From: Paraphoma chrysanthemicola
Lineage: Eukaryota; Ascomycota; Dothideomycetes; Pleosporales; Phaeosphaeriaceae
Assembly: GCA_020744225.1 (NCBI GenBank)
Contig: JAGMWG010000012.1
Coordinates: 496,001 to 560,000, forward strand
DNA length: 64,000 bases
Reading direction: 5' to 3'
In this document: positions 53,510 to 64,000 of the stretch, piece after piece
Layout: the number at the start of each line of letters is the position of its first letter
How positions within the stretch are numbered: the stretch's first letter is position 1
Notes under the pieces: model-generated
Seen by the model: the letters and a program-made list of their open reading frames with translations, nothing else
Told to the model about the DNA's origin: nothing
Databases searched by the model: none
Position numbers and translations under genes: made by a program

Positions 53510-54223
53510 TTATGTCTTCTTTTTCTTATCTCCCGCCCACATGAACAAACAATCTCCCCCCTTCACCCCCTCCCTGCCCAACGGATTCCCCTCTCCCTCT
53601 GTACAATTCCCAATAACCTCGTCAAATCCACACCGTAGGTAAAACTTGTCGTTCCCATCACTCGCAAGCACACTCGCATGCACGCCTTCTTCTCTCGCGC
53701 GATCCAGGCCCCAGTGCACCAGCTGCTGACCAACGCCCTGCTTCTGATGCTCCGGATGCACGCCGCAGAGATGTAAATACCAGTTTTGCAACTTCGGAAC
53801 GCCATTGACAGTGCCGTCCCACAGGTGTTTGAAGAAGGGGTAGGCTTCTTTCATGAGTGCTTGTTTACTCGGATCGAGTGCTCTGTTCGTGCTTAGGTCT
53901 GCATTTTGCCACTCCCTGTCTTCCACCTTCTTCCAATTATCGATCACTTCCTTTGCAGCTTCGTCGTCGCCTTGACGGGTCCATGTCGCTGTTCCAGTGA
54001 TCTTCTCCGCGCCATTCACGAGCGTGGTGCAGACGACGATCCGATTCCGTGGCTCGGCAAAGTCCTTCCGGATCCAGTTGCGCCAGAAAATGACTACATC
54101 GGCGGGGTACTCATGGCGGTAGGGGTGAAAGGTGTGGCCAAAGAGATGTTCATCGAAAAAGGCTGCGGCAAGCAGGGCACCGAGAGCGGGCTCATCGGCA
54201 GGTGTGGCGGGGCGGATGGGCAT
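53510..54223 (-). CDS. GNAT-family N-acetyltransferase
   Basis: Single-exon 237-aa GNAT protein. Start chosen at ATG 54223 (ACCATGCCCATCC; MPIRPATPADEPALG). An in-frame ATG 52 codons further upstream adds a segment without domain character. N-terminal IRPATPADEPALGALLAAAF is the usual GNAT opening. Motif A is LHLCGVHPEHQKQGVGQQLVHWGLDRA with the QKQGVG acetyl-CoA loop. Motif B is VLASDGNDKFYLRCGFDEV. It resembles the fungal acetyltransferases related to polyamine or toxin-resistance GNATs, but the substrate cannot be read from sequence. Not similar in detail to the GNAT at 52145. Confidence 0.88.
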   Translation of the reverse strand: MPIRPATPADEPALGALLAAAFFDEHLFGHTFHPYRHEYPADVVIFWRNWIRKDFAEPRNRIVVCTTLVNGAEKITGTATWTRQGDDEAAKEVIDNWKKVEDREWQNADLSTNRALDPSKQALMKEAYPFFKHLWDGTVNGVPKLQNWYLHLCGVHPEHQKQGVGQQLVHWGLDRAREEGVHASVLASDGNDKFYLRCGFDEVIGNCTEGEGNPLGREGVKGGDCLFMWAGDKKKKT

Positions 54224-54949
54224 GGTGAATGTTGACGAGGGTGCTTGTATTGCATGTGGCAATGAGATGGTATTTATGTTCACGTTTTTTGATAGTATGG
54301 ATTGGGAAGCTGACAAGTCTCCAGGGCGGCTATGCAGGTGGCCGTATAGGCGGCCTTGCTTTAGCCAGGGCTGCTGCATAGGGTTATGTCCGTGGCCGCC
54401 GGTGTTGGGTTGTACATAGGCATAGCTGTCAGCATATACTGCCGATATTGCAATGGAGATAACATCAGTTTTTCCAACATACTTGTAGATCTGCGTTATA
54501 GCGTAATCGTTCTAATGTAGTGCAATTTAGTGGGTGGTATAAACGCGTGTTACGTCAGCGCGTGAGAACTTCCGCGTCTGTCCCGCACCGCGGTAGAACG
54601 ACTCTCAAGCTCGTCGTAGGCAAATATCTTCACACGATCTAAAACGCCATGAGAAGACACCACACGCAAGTCATCCGAGCGCCGTGCACGTACAACGAGG
54701 GCATGCTGCCGTAGCTGCTCGAGGGTTCACCTTCAGCTTAGAGTCAGCCGCGCCGTGACTACTTGTACGACTCTCACCTAGAGCAACAACTCCTGCGCCA
54801 ACAGCACGCGTAAGAGCCCTTCGCATACGCGGCCCGACTTCTCACGCCCCTCTCACGACGCTACTGCCTCAATCACCCACATCGCCCACGACCCACCACC
54901 ACCTCATCTTCAACACCTCAACCCGCACCAAGAGGCAGCAACACCCACC
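54224..54949. other. bidirectional upstream region
   Basis: 725 bases between divergent genes. Near 54553 is TACGTCAGCG, a CRE half-site-like element. A C/A-rich 5' UTR precedes the start at 54950. No RNA gene or repeat seen. Confidence 0.45.
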
Positions 54950-55888
54950 ATGACATCTCTACGAGAAGAAGCCGCTCTCAGCGACTTCGCCGGCGCCCAC
55001 CAGCGCAAGCACAACGACTACACCTACCGCCTACCCACCCCACCGCGCATCATCGTGCCCCCACCGACCCTCACCACCGAAATCCCCGGCCTGACCGTCA
55101 GCCACGGCGGCGACGTCGACCTCAGTTTCCTGCGCGAGCTCGACCTCGCTGACATCATATCCAAGAACACACTGCTCGACTGGGCCTACGAGCGGCGCCG
55201 CCAAGCACAAATGATCCTACCCTGGCTGTACCTCGGACCCATGGTCGCCGCCAAAGACACGGCCTTCCTCGTCCGCGAGGGTATAACCATGGCCTTTGCG
55301 ATCCGCGCGCGGCAGAACAGCATGACGGGCGCGATCCAGTGTTCGCGCTCCGTCTGTGCTGAAATTGCAACCATCGACGTTCCGACGTTCCACGATTTGA
55401 TCGGGCGGTTCGCTGAGACTACGCGGATGATCAACACGCATGTAGCGCAGTACCGGGAACATGCGCTCCAAACAACGGGTCAGGCAACGCTCGGCAAAGT
55501 CTTGGTGTTTTGCGAATCTGGCAACGAGAAGAGCGCTGCGATCGTCGCTGCGTATCTCATGACGACGCTCGAGGACTTTGACCATGTCAAGAGCATGCAG
55601 GTGTGTCAGGCGCAGCGCTTCTGTGTGAATTACGACGACACGCTGAAGAATATCCTACGGAGCTATTGGGATATCTTGCAGGCGCAGAGGTCGATTGCTC
55701 CTAGCAATGGTGTTTCGGGGTATGCAAATGGAACGCATTTGCAGGTCGCGGATCAGGGCAGGCCGAAACGCAGTATTGAGAGTATGAGAGATGACGACGA
55801 TGTGGATATGGAGAATGGCATGGATGTCGAGGATGCAGCGAGGTTTGAGGGCAGGGATGCGACGCCGTTCCAGAACAGAGAGGGATAG
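54950..55888 (+). CDS. dual-specificity-phosphatase-like protein with degenerate active site (STYX-like)
   Basis: Single-exon 312-aa protein with a DUSP-type fold: MILPWLYLGPMVAAKDTAFL is the usual opening, then a helix, then the P-loop region. The P-loop reads VLVFCESGNEKSAAIVAAYL. Cys188 is present, but the preceding His is Phe187 and the Arg that should close the CX5R loop is Lys194. This pattern suggests weak or no catalysis, as in STYX pseudophosphatases that bind phosphoproteins. The first ~90 residues are Pro-rich and hydrophilic; the last ~60 are acidic with DDDDVDMENGMDVED. Start at ATG 54950 (CACCATGAC). Confidence 0.75.
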   Translation: MTSLREEAALSDFAGAHQRKHNDYTYRLPTPPRIIVPPPTLTTEIPGLTVSHGGDVDLSFLRELDLADIISKNTLLDWAYERRRQAQMILPWLYLGPMVAAKDTAFLVREGITMAFAIRARQNSMTGAIQCSRSVCAEIATIDVPTFHDLIGRFAETTRMINTHVAQYREHALQTTGQATLGKVLVFCESGNEKSAAIVAAYLMTTLEDFDHVKSMQVCQAQRFCVNYDDTLKNILRSYWDILQAQRSIAPSNGVSGYANGTHLQVADQGRPKRSIESMRDDDDVDMENGMDVEDAARFEGRDATPFQNREG

Positions 55889-56306
55889 GATGCGTGGGTG
55901 GATGTGAGGACGTGGTGCTACTGAGTGGCTTTCTTTGTTTCTGAGCATGGGTTTTTCCTATCAGCATTATACCCAGCATTGCAATGGCGTTTTCATTAAA
56001 TGGCATTACGGCATCATCACACATGGCTCTCACAACCAGCGAAGGATCTCTATCGAGTCTGTATAGTCATCTGCGAGTATCGAGATAAGCGTAAATTGAC
56101 GTATGAAGCAGATTGCGCACATAAATGCACATCATATCGATGATTTGGTGAGAAGGCTTTCATCCCTAATACTAGAACATCATAGACCAACGCATCCATA
56201 GCATCCACGCAATCACTAGGTATATGTGGTATCCGACTCCTTAAACGCCATTGCACTGCTCTCTGCTCAAACCCTCTACTTCATCCAACTCTACTAACAG
56301 CGTTCT
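55889..56306. other. convergent intergenic region
   Basis: 418 bases between two stops, presumably 3' UTRs. No other feature recognised. Confidence 0.5.
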
Positions 56307-57374
56307 TCATTGCCGGAACATGGCCATCATCATGTCACCCTTGCCATCGCCCTTGTCTTCTCCGCCCTTGGGGTTGCCGATCGGACTCGTGCTTGCGAAG
56401 AAAAGGACCTTGATCGCAATCGCAAAGCCAGCGTGGAGAGCCAAGACCACGATTAGAAGGATCTTGCTCGTTTTTGCTTCCGTAGTGCTGAGGACGGGGT
56501 ATAAATTCCGTAGCAGGAAGAAGGCCGAGAAAGCGAGTCCCAGGGCAACGAAGACGTAATTCAGAACTACAAAATTCTGTTAGCCACACGATAGAAATCT
56601 CCCAGCAAGGATTGTAGGCAAAGTAACAAGGACAAAAAGACTTACTCGACACCGGACTCCAACTCACACACGCCACCACAATCCACACCAAATTCGCATA
56701 CCCATACAAACACGCACACTCGAGCAGATTCGCACTCTCACTCCCATACCACTTCAACACAGCCCACAACGCCACAGGCACAAACGCCGTGTACCCATAT
56801 ACCAGCCCCGCCGCCCCCGACAAGAGTTTGAAATCGTATTCAAACTTGCCAACGCCCTGCTGACTCAAGTACTGATTAATCGTGCCCGTCAAGAAAAGGA
56901 TGACGACTACCGTCGTCGCGATCCACACGGGGCCGTATAGGTCGGGATTACCCTCCAGCACATCGAGGAAGTTTGCGCGCGGGTAGACTGCGGATTGGCA
57001 GCGGCGCAGGACTTCATTGGTGTCGACGTCGAAGGCTTGTGCGTAGAAGGAGAGTGTCCAGAGGAAGTGTTTGCGTGTGTTGGTGCTCGAGGTCGCCGGG
57101 CCGGGCAGGAAGGAGGAGTTGTCGGGTTGGATCTTGGCGGCGCGCGGGTTGGGTTGGGTGTCGAAGTCTGTCGTAAGTGGTTAGTAATGTGATAGGAGCG
57201 GGTGGAAGGGAGGGTTGTACTGGAGCTGTGGAATTCGAGGTCTTCTTGGAGATCGGTGTGGCCTAAATCGCCCTGGTGAAGCATTAGCTTTGCGCTCGGG
57301 TCAGATAAAGGTCGGGAGAGTGGACGTACTTCCTGATCGACGTCTACGACGACGTCGTAGCCCCTGTTTGCCAT
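56307..57374 (-). CDS. Yip1-family Golgi/ER membrane protein
   Basis: Yip1-domain protein of the early secretory pathway, where relatives bind Rab GTPases. Exons 57374-57330, 57272-57221, 57167-56646, 56566-56307 (292 aa); introns of 57, 53 and 79 nt. The N-terminus is acidic (VVVDVDQE-GDLGHTDLQEDLEF). Around residues 75-110 is HFLWTLSFYAQAFDVDTNEV and LEGNPDLYGPVWIATTVV, typical of YIPF1/2-like members, then five hydrophobic helices including GYTAFVPVALWAVLKW and a last helix LLIVVLALHAGFAIAIKVLF. The first intron is a multiple of three with no stop, so retention would add 19 residues in frame. Confidence 0.85.
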
Positions 57375-57845
57375 GGTGGTGATGTGTGGAGGCCTGGGTG
57401 GTGGAGCTTGATGCAGCTTTGGCGGCCAGATTGCGGTTGACGTCGCGCGTCGCGTCTGTGCGGACGTAGTGGGTCCAGGGTCCAGCACTTGATTGGTTAG
57501 ATCATCGCGAGTAACAAGAGCTGCAAAGAATATGTGATTGTGTATAAGCGTTCTGTGGGGAACTTCGGTATTCTTTCTGCTACTAAACGAATCCTGATAC
57601 ACACTTCAGCCGACTACATTATACTTTCGACATTTGAATAGCTACGATGCATCGACGGAGGTGTGTCACGGAACACCACAAGAGCTTCAACATATGTTCC
57701 AGCACCTGCGCATATATCCAGGAAGTCCTCATATTGAGATGAATTCGCACATTTCGAACGACTGTAACATCTTTCGTAGTCATCAAACGTCTATCGATCT
57801 ACTGGTCTAAACCATCTAAACGATACCACCACCCAGCTGAACCCC
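57375..57845. other. intergenic between tandem minus-strand genes
   Basis: 470 bases holding the promoter of the Yip1 gene and the 3' end of the phosphorylase transcript. The inverted-CCAAT-type ATTGG at 57493 is the only site that stands out. Confidence 0.4.
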
Positions 57846-60800
57846 CTACGGCGCCGGTTCATCCTTAGGAATTAATGGTTCCACATTCCAGATCGCCTCA
57901 GCATATTCATCAATACATCTATCAGACGAGAAGAAGCCCATTCTCGCCACCGTCGTGATAGCCTTGGTCGTCCACTCTTCCGTGTCCTTGTAGCTCTCGT
58001 CAATGAGCTCTTGTGTCTTGATGTATGACGCAAAGTCATCGGACACGAGGTAGTAGTCGCCGTGCTCAACGATGCCGTTGATGAGAGCGGAGAAGCGCTC
58101 GGCGTCGCCAAAGGTGCCCTTATGGATATGGTCGAAGACAACGGCGAGCTGAGGATCGAGCTGGTACTCGCCGTAGAGATGGGCGTGTCGGAGGTCTTCC
58201 ACGTCTTCTGCGAGGTTGCCGAAGAGGAAGATATTGTGTTCGCCGATTTCGCGGGTGATTTCAATCTACAATCATTAGTTGATGTGCCTGCAAAGCATAG
58301 GAGACGATAACTCACGTTTGCACCGTCGCAAGTACCGATAATCAATCCACCGTTAAGGCAGAACTTCATGTTCGAGGTTCCAGACGCCTCCGTACCGGCA
58401 GTCGAGATGTGCTCGCTGATGTCGCTGGCAGGGCAGATGATCTCGGCCTTGCTGACGTTGTAGTCCTCTATGAAGACAACCTTGAGCGCATCGCCAACAT
58501 CCTTGTCGTTGTTGACGACGTCTCCGACCTTGTTGATCAGATGGATGACGGTCTTTGCCATCCAGTATCCGGGCGCGGCCTTTCCACCGAAGATGGACAC
58601 GCGAGGCACAAGCTTCTTCCTCTCCTCGGGCGACATGGCCTTGATCTGGATGTAGCGGTGGATAACACCGAAGATGTTGAGCTGCTGGCGCTTGTACTCG
58701 TGGATACGCTTGACTTGGACGTCAAACAGCGCAGCAGGGTTGACGGTCACGCCCTGGTGCTCCTTGATGTGCTGTGCCAGTCGGACCTTGTTGGCGTATT
58801 TGATTTCCCGGAACTCCTTGCGGAACTCCTTGTCGTCAACGTACTGCTCCAGCTTCTGTAGCAGAGTAAGGTCCTTCAAGAACTCGTGTCCTCCGAGCTT
58901 TGATGCGATCAAAGCTGAAAGCCTTGGGTTTGCCTGATGCAGCCATCGTCGGGGTGTGATGCCGTTGGTCACGTTTGTGAACTTGTCCGGTCCGTAGATC
59001 TTAACGAAGTCCTTGAAGATGGTCGTCTTGATCAGATCAGAGTGCAGCTCAGCTACACCGTTGACCTTGTGCGAGCCGATCAGAGCCAGGTATGCCATGC
59101 GGACCATCTTCGGTTGGGATTCCTCGATGATCGAGACGCGGCTGAGCATTTCGCGCTCCTTGGGGAAGTTTCGCTCCACGAATTGAAGGAACTGCAAGTT
59201 TATCTCATAAATTATTTGCTTGATTATAACGTTAGTATCGTCACATGAATGATTCGTATTTGTCAACTTACGAGGTGGCGCGGCAACAAGTGCTGCATGA
59301 GCGGTACGCTCCACTTCTCCAACGCTTCCGGAAGCACAGTGTGGTTAGTGTATCCGAACGTCTTTTGAACAACTTGAGAAACTGTTAGCCTGAATACCTA
59401 CACAAGCTCGACGATGCTTACTGTTCCACGCATCATCCCATTCCAAGCCCTCAATATCGATCAATATCCGCATGAGCTCAGGAATGGCCAATGTAGGATG
59501 TGTGTCGTTGAGTTGAATTGCAACAGAGTTGGAGAACTCCGTCCATGCCTTCTTGCTCTTCTTGAATCGGCGCACGATGTCGTAGAGCGAGGCTGCGCAC
59601 CAGAAGTACTGCTGCTTCAGGCGAAGCTCCTTACCACGCTCGAGGCTGGAGATGGTCAGTATTATGCCGTGGATATGCTGGGACTGCCACCTACTTGTCG
59701 TTCGGGTACAGCACAGCCGAGATAGTCTCTGCGCGCTGCTGGTCCGCCACGGAACTCTCATACTCGCCCGAGTTGAACTTCTGGAAGTCAAACTCGCCGC
59801 TGGCAGCCTTGCTACCCCAGAGACGGAGGTTGTTGCAAGTACCGGTCTTGTATCCCGGAACTATCCTTCGTCAGCATACCACCTCCCCAAACAACTCAAC
59901 ACCACTTACCAGGCACATCAAATGCGACCGCCTGCACAATCTCGCCTCCCTCCCACGAGCTTTGCGTCTTGCCCTCATCATCCTGCCAGCGATTGACATG
60001 TCCGTAGAACTGAATGTCCACCACGATGTCATGGCGCTGGAACTCCCACGGGTTGAAATCGAGCCAGTAGTCTGGGACCTCGACCTGGTATCCGTCGACA
60101 ATCTCCTGCTTGAAGATTCCGTACCGGTAGCGGAGACCGTAGCCCCAGGCCGGGTAGTTGAGCGAGGCCATCGAGTCGAGGAAGCACGCGGCTAGACGAC
60201 CCAGACCGCCGTTGCCGAGCGCAGCGTCGTGCTCTTGGGAAATGACATCTTCCATGCGGAAACCGAGGTCGGACAGACCCTCTGTATTCAATTAGAAGAG
60301 CCAATGGCAGCTTATGGTGGGTTGTACGTACTGACGGCGACGTCCTTTTGCTCAACATTCAGCATAGCATTGTCCAGCGCGCGTCCCATCAGGAATTCGA
60401 GTGACAAGTCTGCCATCGTTAGCCATTGATTTGTACTTCGAACACTCGTCAATGCTCACAGTATATGCGCTTCTGATCCGCAAAGGTCTGGCTCTGCTGC
60501 GTCTTATTCCAGTCCAGGACCAGCCGGTCTCTGAACGCCAATGCCGTGCCCGCGTACGCAGCGGACTCATCGCAATTGAAGAGCGAGCGTGCGAGCGTCG
60601 TCTCAATATGCCTTACAGTTTCCTTTTCAAACTCCTCTGGTGTGGTAAAAGGCTTGGGCATCTGTTCTGTCATGAGCACTACAATCCCACGCTTCACCTC
60701 AGCTACCCCACCATACATAGGAAGCTGCGAGTTGCATTATTGGGCACTTACGAATTTCCTCCATGCCTCACGCTGCGGCTCGGGAATGCTGGCTTCGACG

Positions 60801-60949
60801 CTCTTGATCTCGCTGGGCCCGAAACCGGTCACAGTGCGCTTGTGCTTGGGGCGCGTGAAGTTAGCTGGGCCGACGGGACCCTTCAGGTCAGCGAGGGGCG
60901 CGCTGGTCGAGGGGCGGCGCTCGCGGGGTGAGGGAGCTGCGGCCGCCAT
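57846..60949 (-). CDS. GPH1: glycogen phosphorylase
   Basis: Releases glucose-1-phosphate from glycogen; cytosolic, PLP-dependent. Nine exons: 60949-60752, 60661-60460, 60409-60332, 60281-59910, 59860-59695, 59645-59422, 59372-59272, 59218-58316, 58265-57846, giving 887 aa, the usual fungal length. Introns are 49-53 nt except the first (90 nt), whose acceptor was chosen because it alone gives REAWRKF-MPKPFTTPEEF. Motifs: LSLEFLMGRALDNAMLN, EHDAALGNGGLGRLAACF, IQLNDTHP, GGKAAPGYWMAK and EASGTSNMKFCLNGG with the PLP lysine at Lys732. The N-terminal RRPSTS is a plausible PKA-type phosphosite, matching the phospho-control known for the yeast enzyme. Confidence 0.95.
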
Positions 60950-61107
60950 GATGGGTAACGCAATTGCTGGCAGGAGCGGATAATCCGGGGTCAACCAGAT
61001 GGACGAAGGATTGAGCGAGTGGAAAGGAAGCTCGCAATCGAAAGAGAGAGAGGGAGGGGTAAGATTAGATCAGAAGCAATAGAACAAGTTCGCGGCGTAG
61101 ACAAGGC

Positions 61108-61115
61108 TTATAAAG
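61108..61115 (-). promoter_or_regulatory. TATA-like box upstream of GPH1
   Basis: CTTTATAA on the minus strand, about 160 nt before the phosphorylase ATG. Placement fits a fungal core promoter; unverified. Confidence 0.3.
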
Positions 61116-61755
61116 CGCGTGTGCGTATCAGACTCGCGCCATACATCGACTGATCTGATGGAGCCAAGCTCTATCCAGCTCGCGCGTAGCAACTTATTCA
61201 ATGTTGACTTTGCAGGGAACCGCAAGCGTCTTGTACGCATTCAGACGATACACCAACCTCATCACAATCCTGATCACGATCACACACATCCCATCCCTTC
61301 CCCGCGTCGCCATTCCCATCACAACAGCGCGGGGAAAGCTGCAACCTTCCAGCTCGATCCCAAGCTGTTGAGCTCCTTGCCATGCACGCTCCATGCACCT
61401 CGCACCAATGCGGCAAGGCCATGGTGGGGTAAATCCATCCATAGCAACCACAGCGCCGTTGACAGCAAATCCCATCCAATACGCTTGCGCATGCAGTGCT
61501 ACGCTAGCCGGGGAGTTCGCGTCGCAGCGTGACTTTTGGCGGCCAGACTGTTGTGAACGCATGGGAATTTGGAGAAGTGACGTCGATGTGCCTAAGGCTT
61601 GGCGACGTGCCCCTCCACACCTTTCACATGCGGGATGAATCACGGGCGGAAAGGATCAAGGCGGACGATGAAGGTATATATGTTAAATGAGATTAGCGCT
61701 GATGGAAATCATGCAAGTATGCTGCTTCACCGCCTGTATGACGGTGTTGCATGTG

Positions 61756-61795
61756 TGTATGTATGTATGTATGTATGTATGTAGGTATGTGTGTG
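61756..61795 (+). repeat. GTAT tetranucleotide microsatellite
   Basis: About seven GTAT units, then GTAG and a GTAT/GTGT tail. The copy number is likely to vary between strains. Confidence 0.9.
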
Positions 61796-62038
61796 CTGTT
61801 CAGAAGGCAAAACTTCTGAACTGGGTATCATGTAAGCAAAAGCAAAGCAATCAAACAGACGCTGCGCTCCGTGCCCTCGGGCCGCCAATGCACCCGTCTG
61901 TTCCGGAGTGCGTTACCCTGAAACCGAATAAAAGTCTGAAACACGCTGGAATGCTTGGACGCCGTGAAGAATGCCGCTGAATGTCGTAACCATGGTGCGC
62001 CGTTTTGCGACACTGAAGGAGAACTCGGACCACATCGT

Positions 62039-63092
62039 TCATGGACTTGGCTCCGGTGTCTGCAATCCGTGGCTCCAAATCGCTGTCCCAGAGAGGTTGA
62101 GGGAAAACGTTCTCCGTCGGTCGTGTTTTGAAACTGCATCCACTGGCACCATTGATGTCGCAGCAGACATTGTCTTCGGCCTCTGCATATTGGCCAACAT
62201 GCCCACCACCATTTCATTCGTAATGCGCGCGAGGCCATAGTTCATATCCAACAGCATCGCGCGCTTCGTCGCCTCAATCTCCTGCACAGTGAACATGCTG
62301 CCGCTCTCTTTGATCGACCAGTGTCGCGCGGAGCGCAGGCGGTCCACCAAGAAGCCGTGTGCAAGCGACAATGCAACAAGAACGATGATGTCCGGGCTAA
62401 GATGTTCGTGCCGTCTCGAATCTGTTCGGAGGAAATTCTTCAGGTCGCGCTCAAACTCGGCCGGCACAAGCGCGTCTTTCCACATCCCAGCGAACCGAGC
62501 ACTCAATGCATCCAAGACGCACGCCGCAAACGCAACAACCTCGTCAGGCAAGTTTGCTCGTTCCAAGAAACCGCAGATGACATGGCTGTGCGGGCGGTGA
62601 GTGGAGACGTTGTTCGGGACCAAGTTTGCGAGGTGTGTTGCGAATACTATGTTTAGACGTTAGCATGATTGTGCTTGTGTCATTATTTATTGGCCGGTGG
62701 CAAGGAATGCGAACAGATCGACAGGAACGCAGTGCTTTTGTGGAGATGGAAGGGAAAAGGAGGTCGGACGTTGAGCGGATATGACGTGGGTCCAGCCTGG
62801 ATATGCAGGGGCGGCTGGTTGTGGGTATGTTGATCTTCCAACATTCTGCGACCAGGGCGTATGCGGTAATGGGACATGTGATGGAATGGAGAGACTGACC
62901 TTGTGTTTGGGGAGAGAAAGAATCGGACGTTTGTGTTGATGATGGCGATGATGAGCTTGATGTTGCGGATACGGGTTCCTTCGCTGGTGGAGGCGTGGGT
63001 AGATTGGACAGCGGGACGTATGTTGCGAAGTACTTGTCCAACTCTTCGTCGGTCATATCGCTCGTGACCGAGAGTGCCGGAGAGTAATCCAT
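62039..63092 (-). CDS. cyclin-like protein (PHO80/PCL-like fold)
   Basis: Probable regulatory subunit for a cyclin-dependent kinase. Exons 63092-62900 and 62646-62039 (266 aa). The 253-nt intron is far longer than others here but its GTCAGT donor, GCTAACGT branch and CATAG acceptor give a clean G-TA join (QTQ-VFATHLANLVPNN). The first ~65 residues are Ser/Thr/Pro-rich. A cyclin-box-like helical region spans about 75-215: VICGFLERANLPDEVVAFAA, CVLDALSARFAGMW, LSPDIIVLVALSLAHGFL and ATKRAMLLDMNYGLARITNE. The last 40 residues are basic. Family call is by helix pattern rather than a strict motif. Confidence 0.6.
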
Positions 63093-64000
63093 CTCTTCAA
63101 TATGCTGGTTCTGTCTCGTTGTAATCGGTGTCGTAGCAGCTCGTCTTCAGCTCGCTAAGCCGGAATCATGTGAAAGTGGCTCCAAGTTCGTAGTCGTGAT
63201 ATCTTATGAAAAGCTGAAGCACACACTCAAAGCCTGTTCTCAACCAAGCTATACAATTCGTAAGTTCGTCAAAGGGGAGAAGAGCCCAATAACCCCGGGG
63301 GCCTCCCAGCCCTATATACAAATCCACACGCCCAAAATATCGAACGGTGAAGCGGCTGACGTTCCTCGCTAGCCCTTAGCCCGTCCGTCGTAGCGTTTAC
63401 CCCTGCCGTGCCACCACTTCCTCCACGGCGCTGAGCTAACGCCAGCTGCGACCTTGGCGGCGTCACGCTATGCGCCGGGAAGTGGATGGCGTGCTGCCTG
63501 AATGTTTGTGCACACACGCTTGAGGAATCGGGATGCGAAAATTGAGATTGTTGGCGGTGGAGACCAGACTGCTCGTTGTCATTCTGTAGTCACTGTCTGC
63601 CGTACCTGCCTGCTTTGCTTGCCTGAGGTACTGTGGAAGATGATGTTCCAAATGAAAAGGAAAGCACTACCGAAACCGGCATTCGGGAATTTCGCGACAT
63701 CAATCACAAAGTACGCAATCCAATCTGCAATCTACTGTACATACCGCACATCGCACTCAACCCCAGATCAGCAGCCCTGGCTCCCCGATCCGGCAGTCGA
63801 GCTACACATGCCCATTTACAGTTTATTCCTTCATCTCTCACGCACACTACGAAAAGCTTGTCGCTACCCGATGCCGCCTCGTCGCGCGCCACTCGCCAAA
63901 CTGCTCACTAACACATTCGCTACCACGTGAACTCAGAGAGTCTGGATGCCGCAGTTACTACATTCGCTTGTCCCCGAGCAAAGTCCACATGTATTGGGAG
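63093..64000. other. right edge, no gene seen
   Basis: About 900 bases upstream of the cyclin-like gene, with only short open frames on both strands. A plus-strand 142-codon frame at 63502-63930 has no domain. The start of a neighbouring gene may lie beyond the window. Confidence 0.45.

Larger units (their letters stand above)
60950..62038. other. phosphorylase promoter and intergenic DNA
   Basis: 1.1 kb. It contains a GA-rich block at 61035-61060 (CCCCT stress-element-like on the minus strand), a TATA-like TTATAAAG at 61108-61115, and a tetranucleotide microsatellite at 61756-61795. No gene seen. Confidence 0.5.

Noticed and set aside
1..64000. CRISPR arrays, bacterial operons or mobile elements
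   Set aside because: Eukaryotic gene structure throughout. No regularly spaced repeats with unique spacers, no transposase or reverse-transcriptase motifs, and no terminal repeats seen.

Overview
The window looks like nuclear DNA of a filamentous ascomycete (Pezizomycotina; a Dothideomycete is my best guess). Protein genes lie on both strands without operons. They carry short GT-AG introns, mostly 41-63 nt, with CTAAC/CTAAT-type branch sites. The families present (LtrA-like membrane protein, fungal rhodopsin-type receptor, DUF4267, EAF7, DUG3, glycogen phosphorylase, hevein-type chitin-binding protein) are typical of such fungi.

Layout. 1-5.4 kb: 3' part of an ABCB multidrug transporter cut by the window edge, then a Ser/Pro-rich single-pass membrane protein. 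5.6-6.8 kb: DUG3-like glutamine amidotransferase. 6.8-16.4 kb: gene-poor, holding an AGP2-like amino-acid permease and a small membrane protein. 16.4-18.2 kb: MFS sugar transporter. 19.3-21.5 kb: a frameshifted unknown gene and a small acidic unknown gene. 22.4-25.1 kb: LtrA-like membrane protein. 26.3-32.2 kb: dense block of DUF4267, EAF7 (NuA4 subunit), gamma-tubulin complex component and an acyltransferase-3 protein. 33.6-35.1 kb: F-box protein. 36.7-42.6 kb: four surface, secreted or metabolic genes (signal-peptide/TM protein, type-B carboxylesterase, SDR epimerase, triple chitin-binding protein). 43.8-48.3 kb: LSH/IRC5-type SNF2 remodeller and a rhodopsin/PTH11-like receptor. 50-54.2 kb: second amino-acid/choline permease, two GNAT acetyltransferases and, between them, an unusual tRNA gene. 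55-63.1 kb: degenerate dual-specificity-phosphatase-like protein, Yip1-family protein, nine-exon glycogen phosphorylase and a cyclin-like protein.

The standout is at 53108-53300. It reads as a tRNA-Pro(AGG) gene whose mature 72-nt body is split three times: once by the normal 16-nt tRNA intron next to the anticodon, and twice by 52- and 53-nt inserts that look exactly like spliceosomal introns (GTAAGC start, CTAAC/CTAAT branch, CAG end). Removing all three restores a fully paired cloverleaf and the conserved eukaryotic tRNA-Pro core. The first insert also interrupts the Pol III A box, and its 5' splice site supplies a substitute A-box-like sequence. I know of no described nuclear tRNA gene built this way.

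Exon junctions were worked out by hand from reading-frame continuity and splice motifs, without alignments or RNA data.
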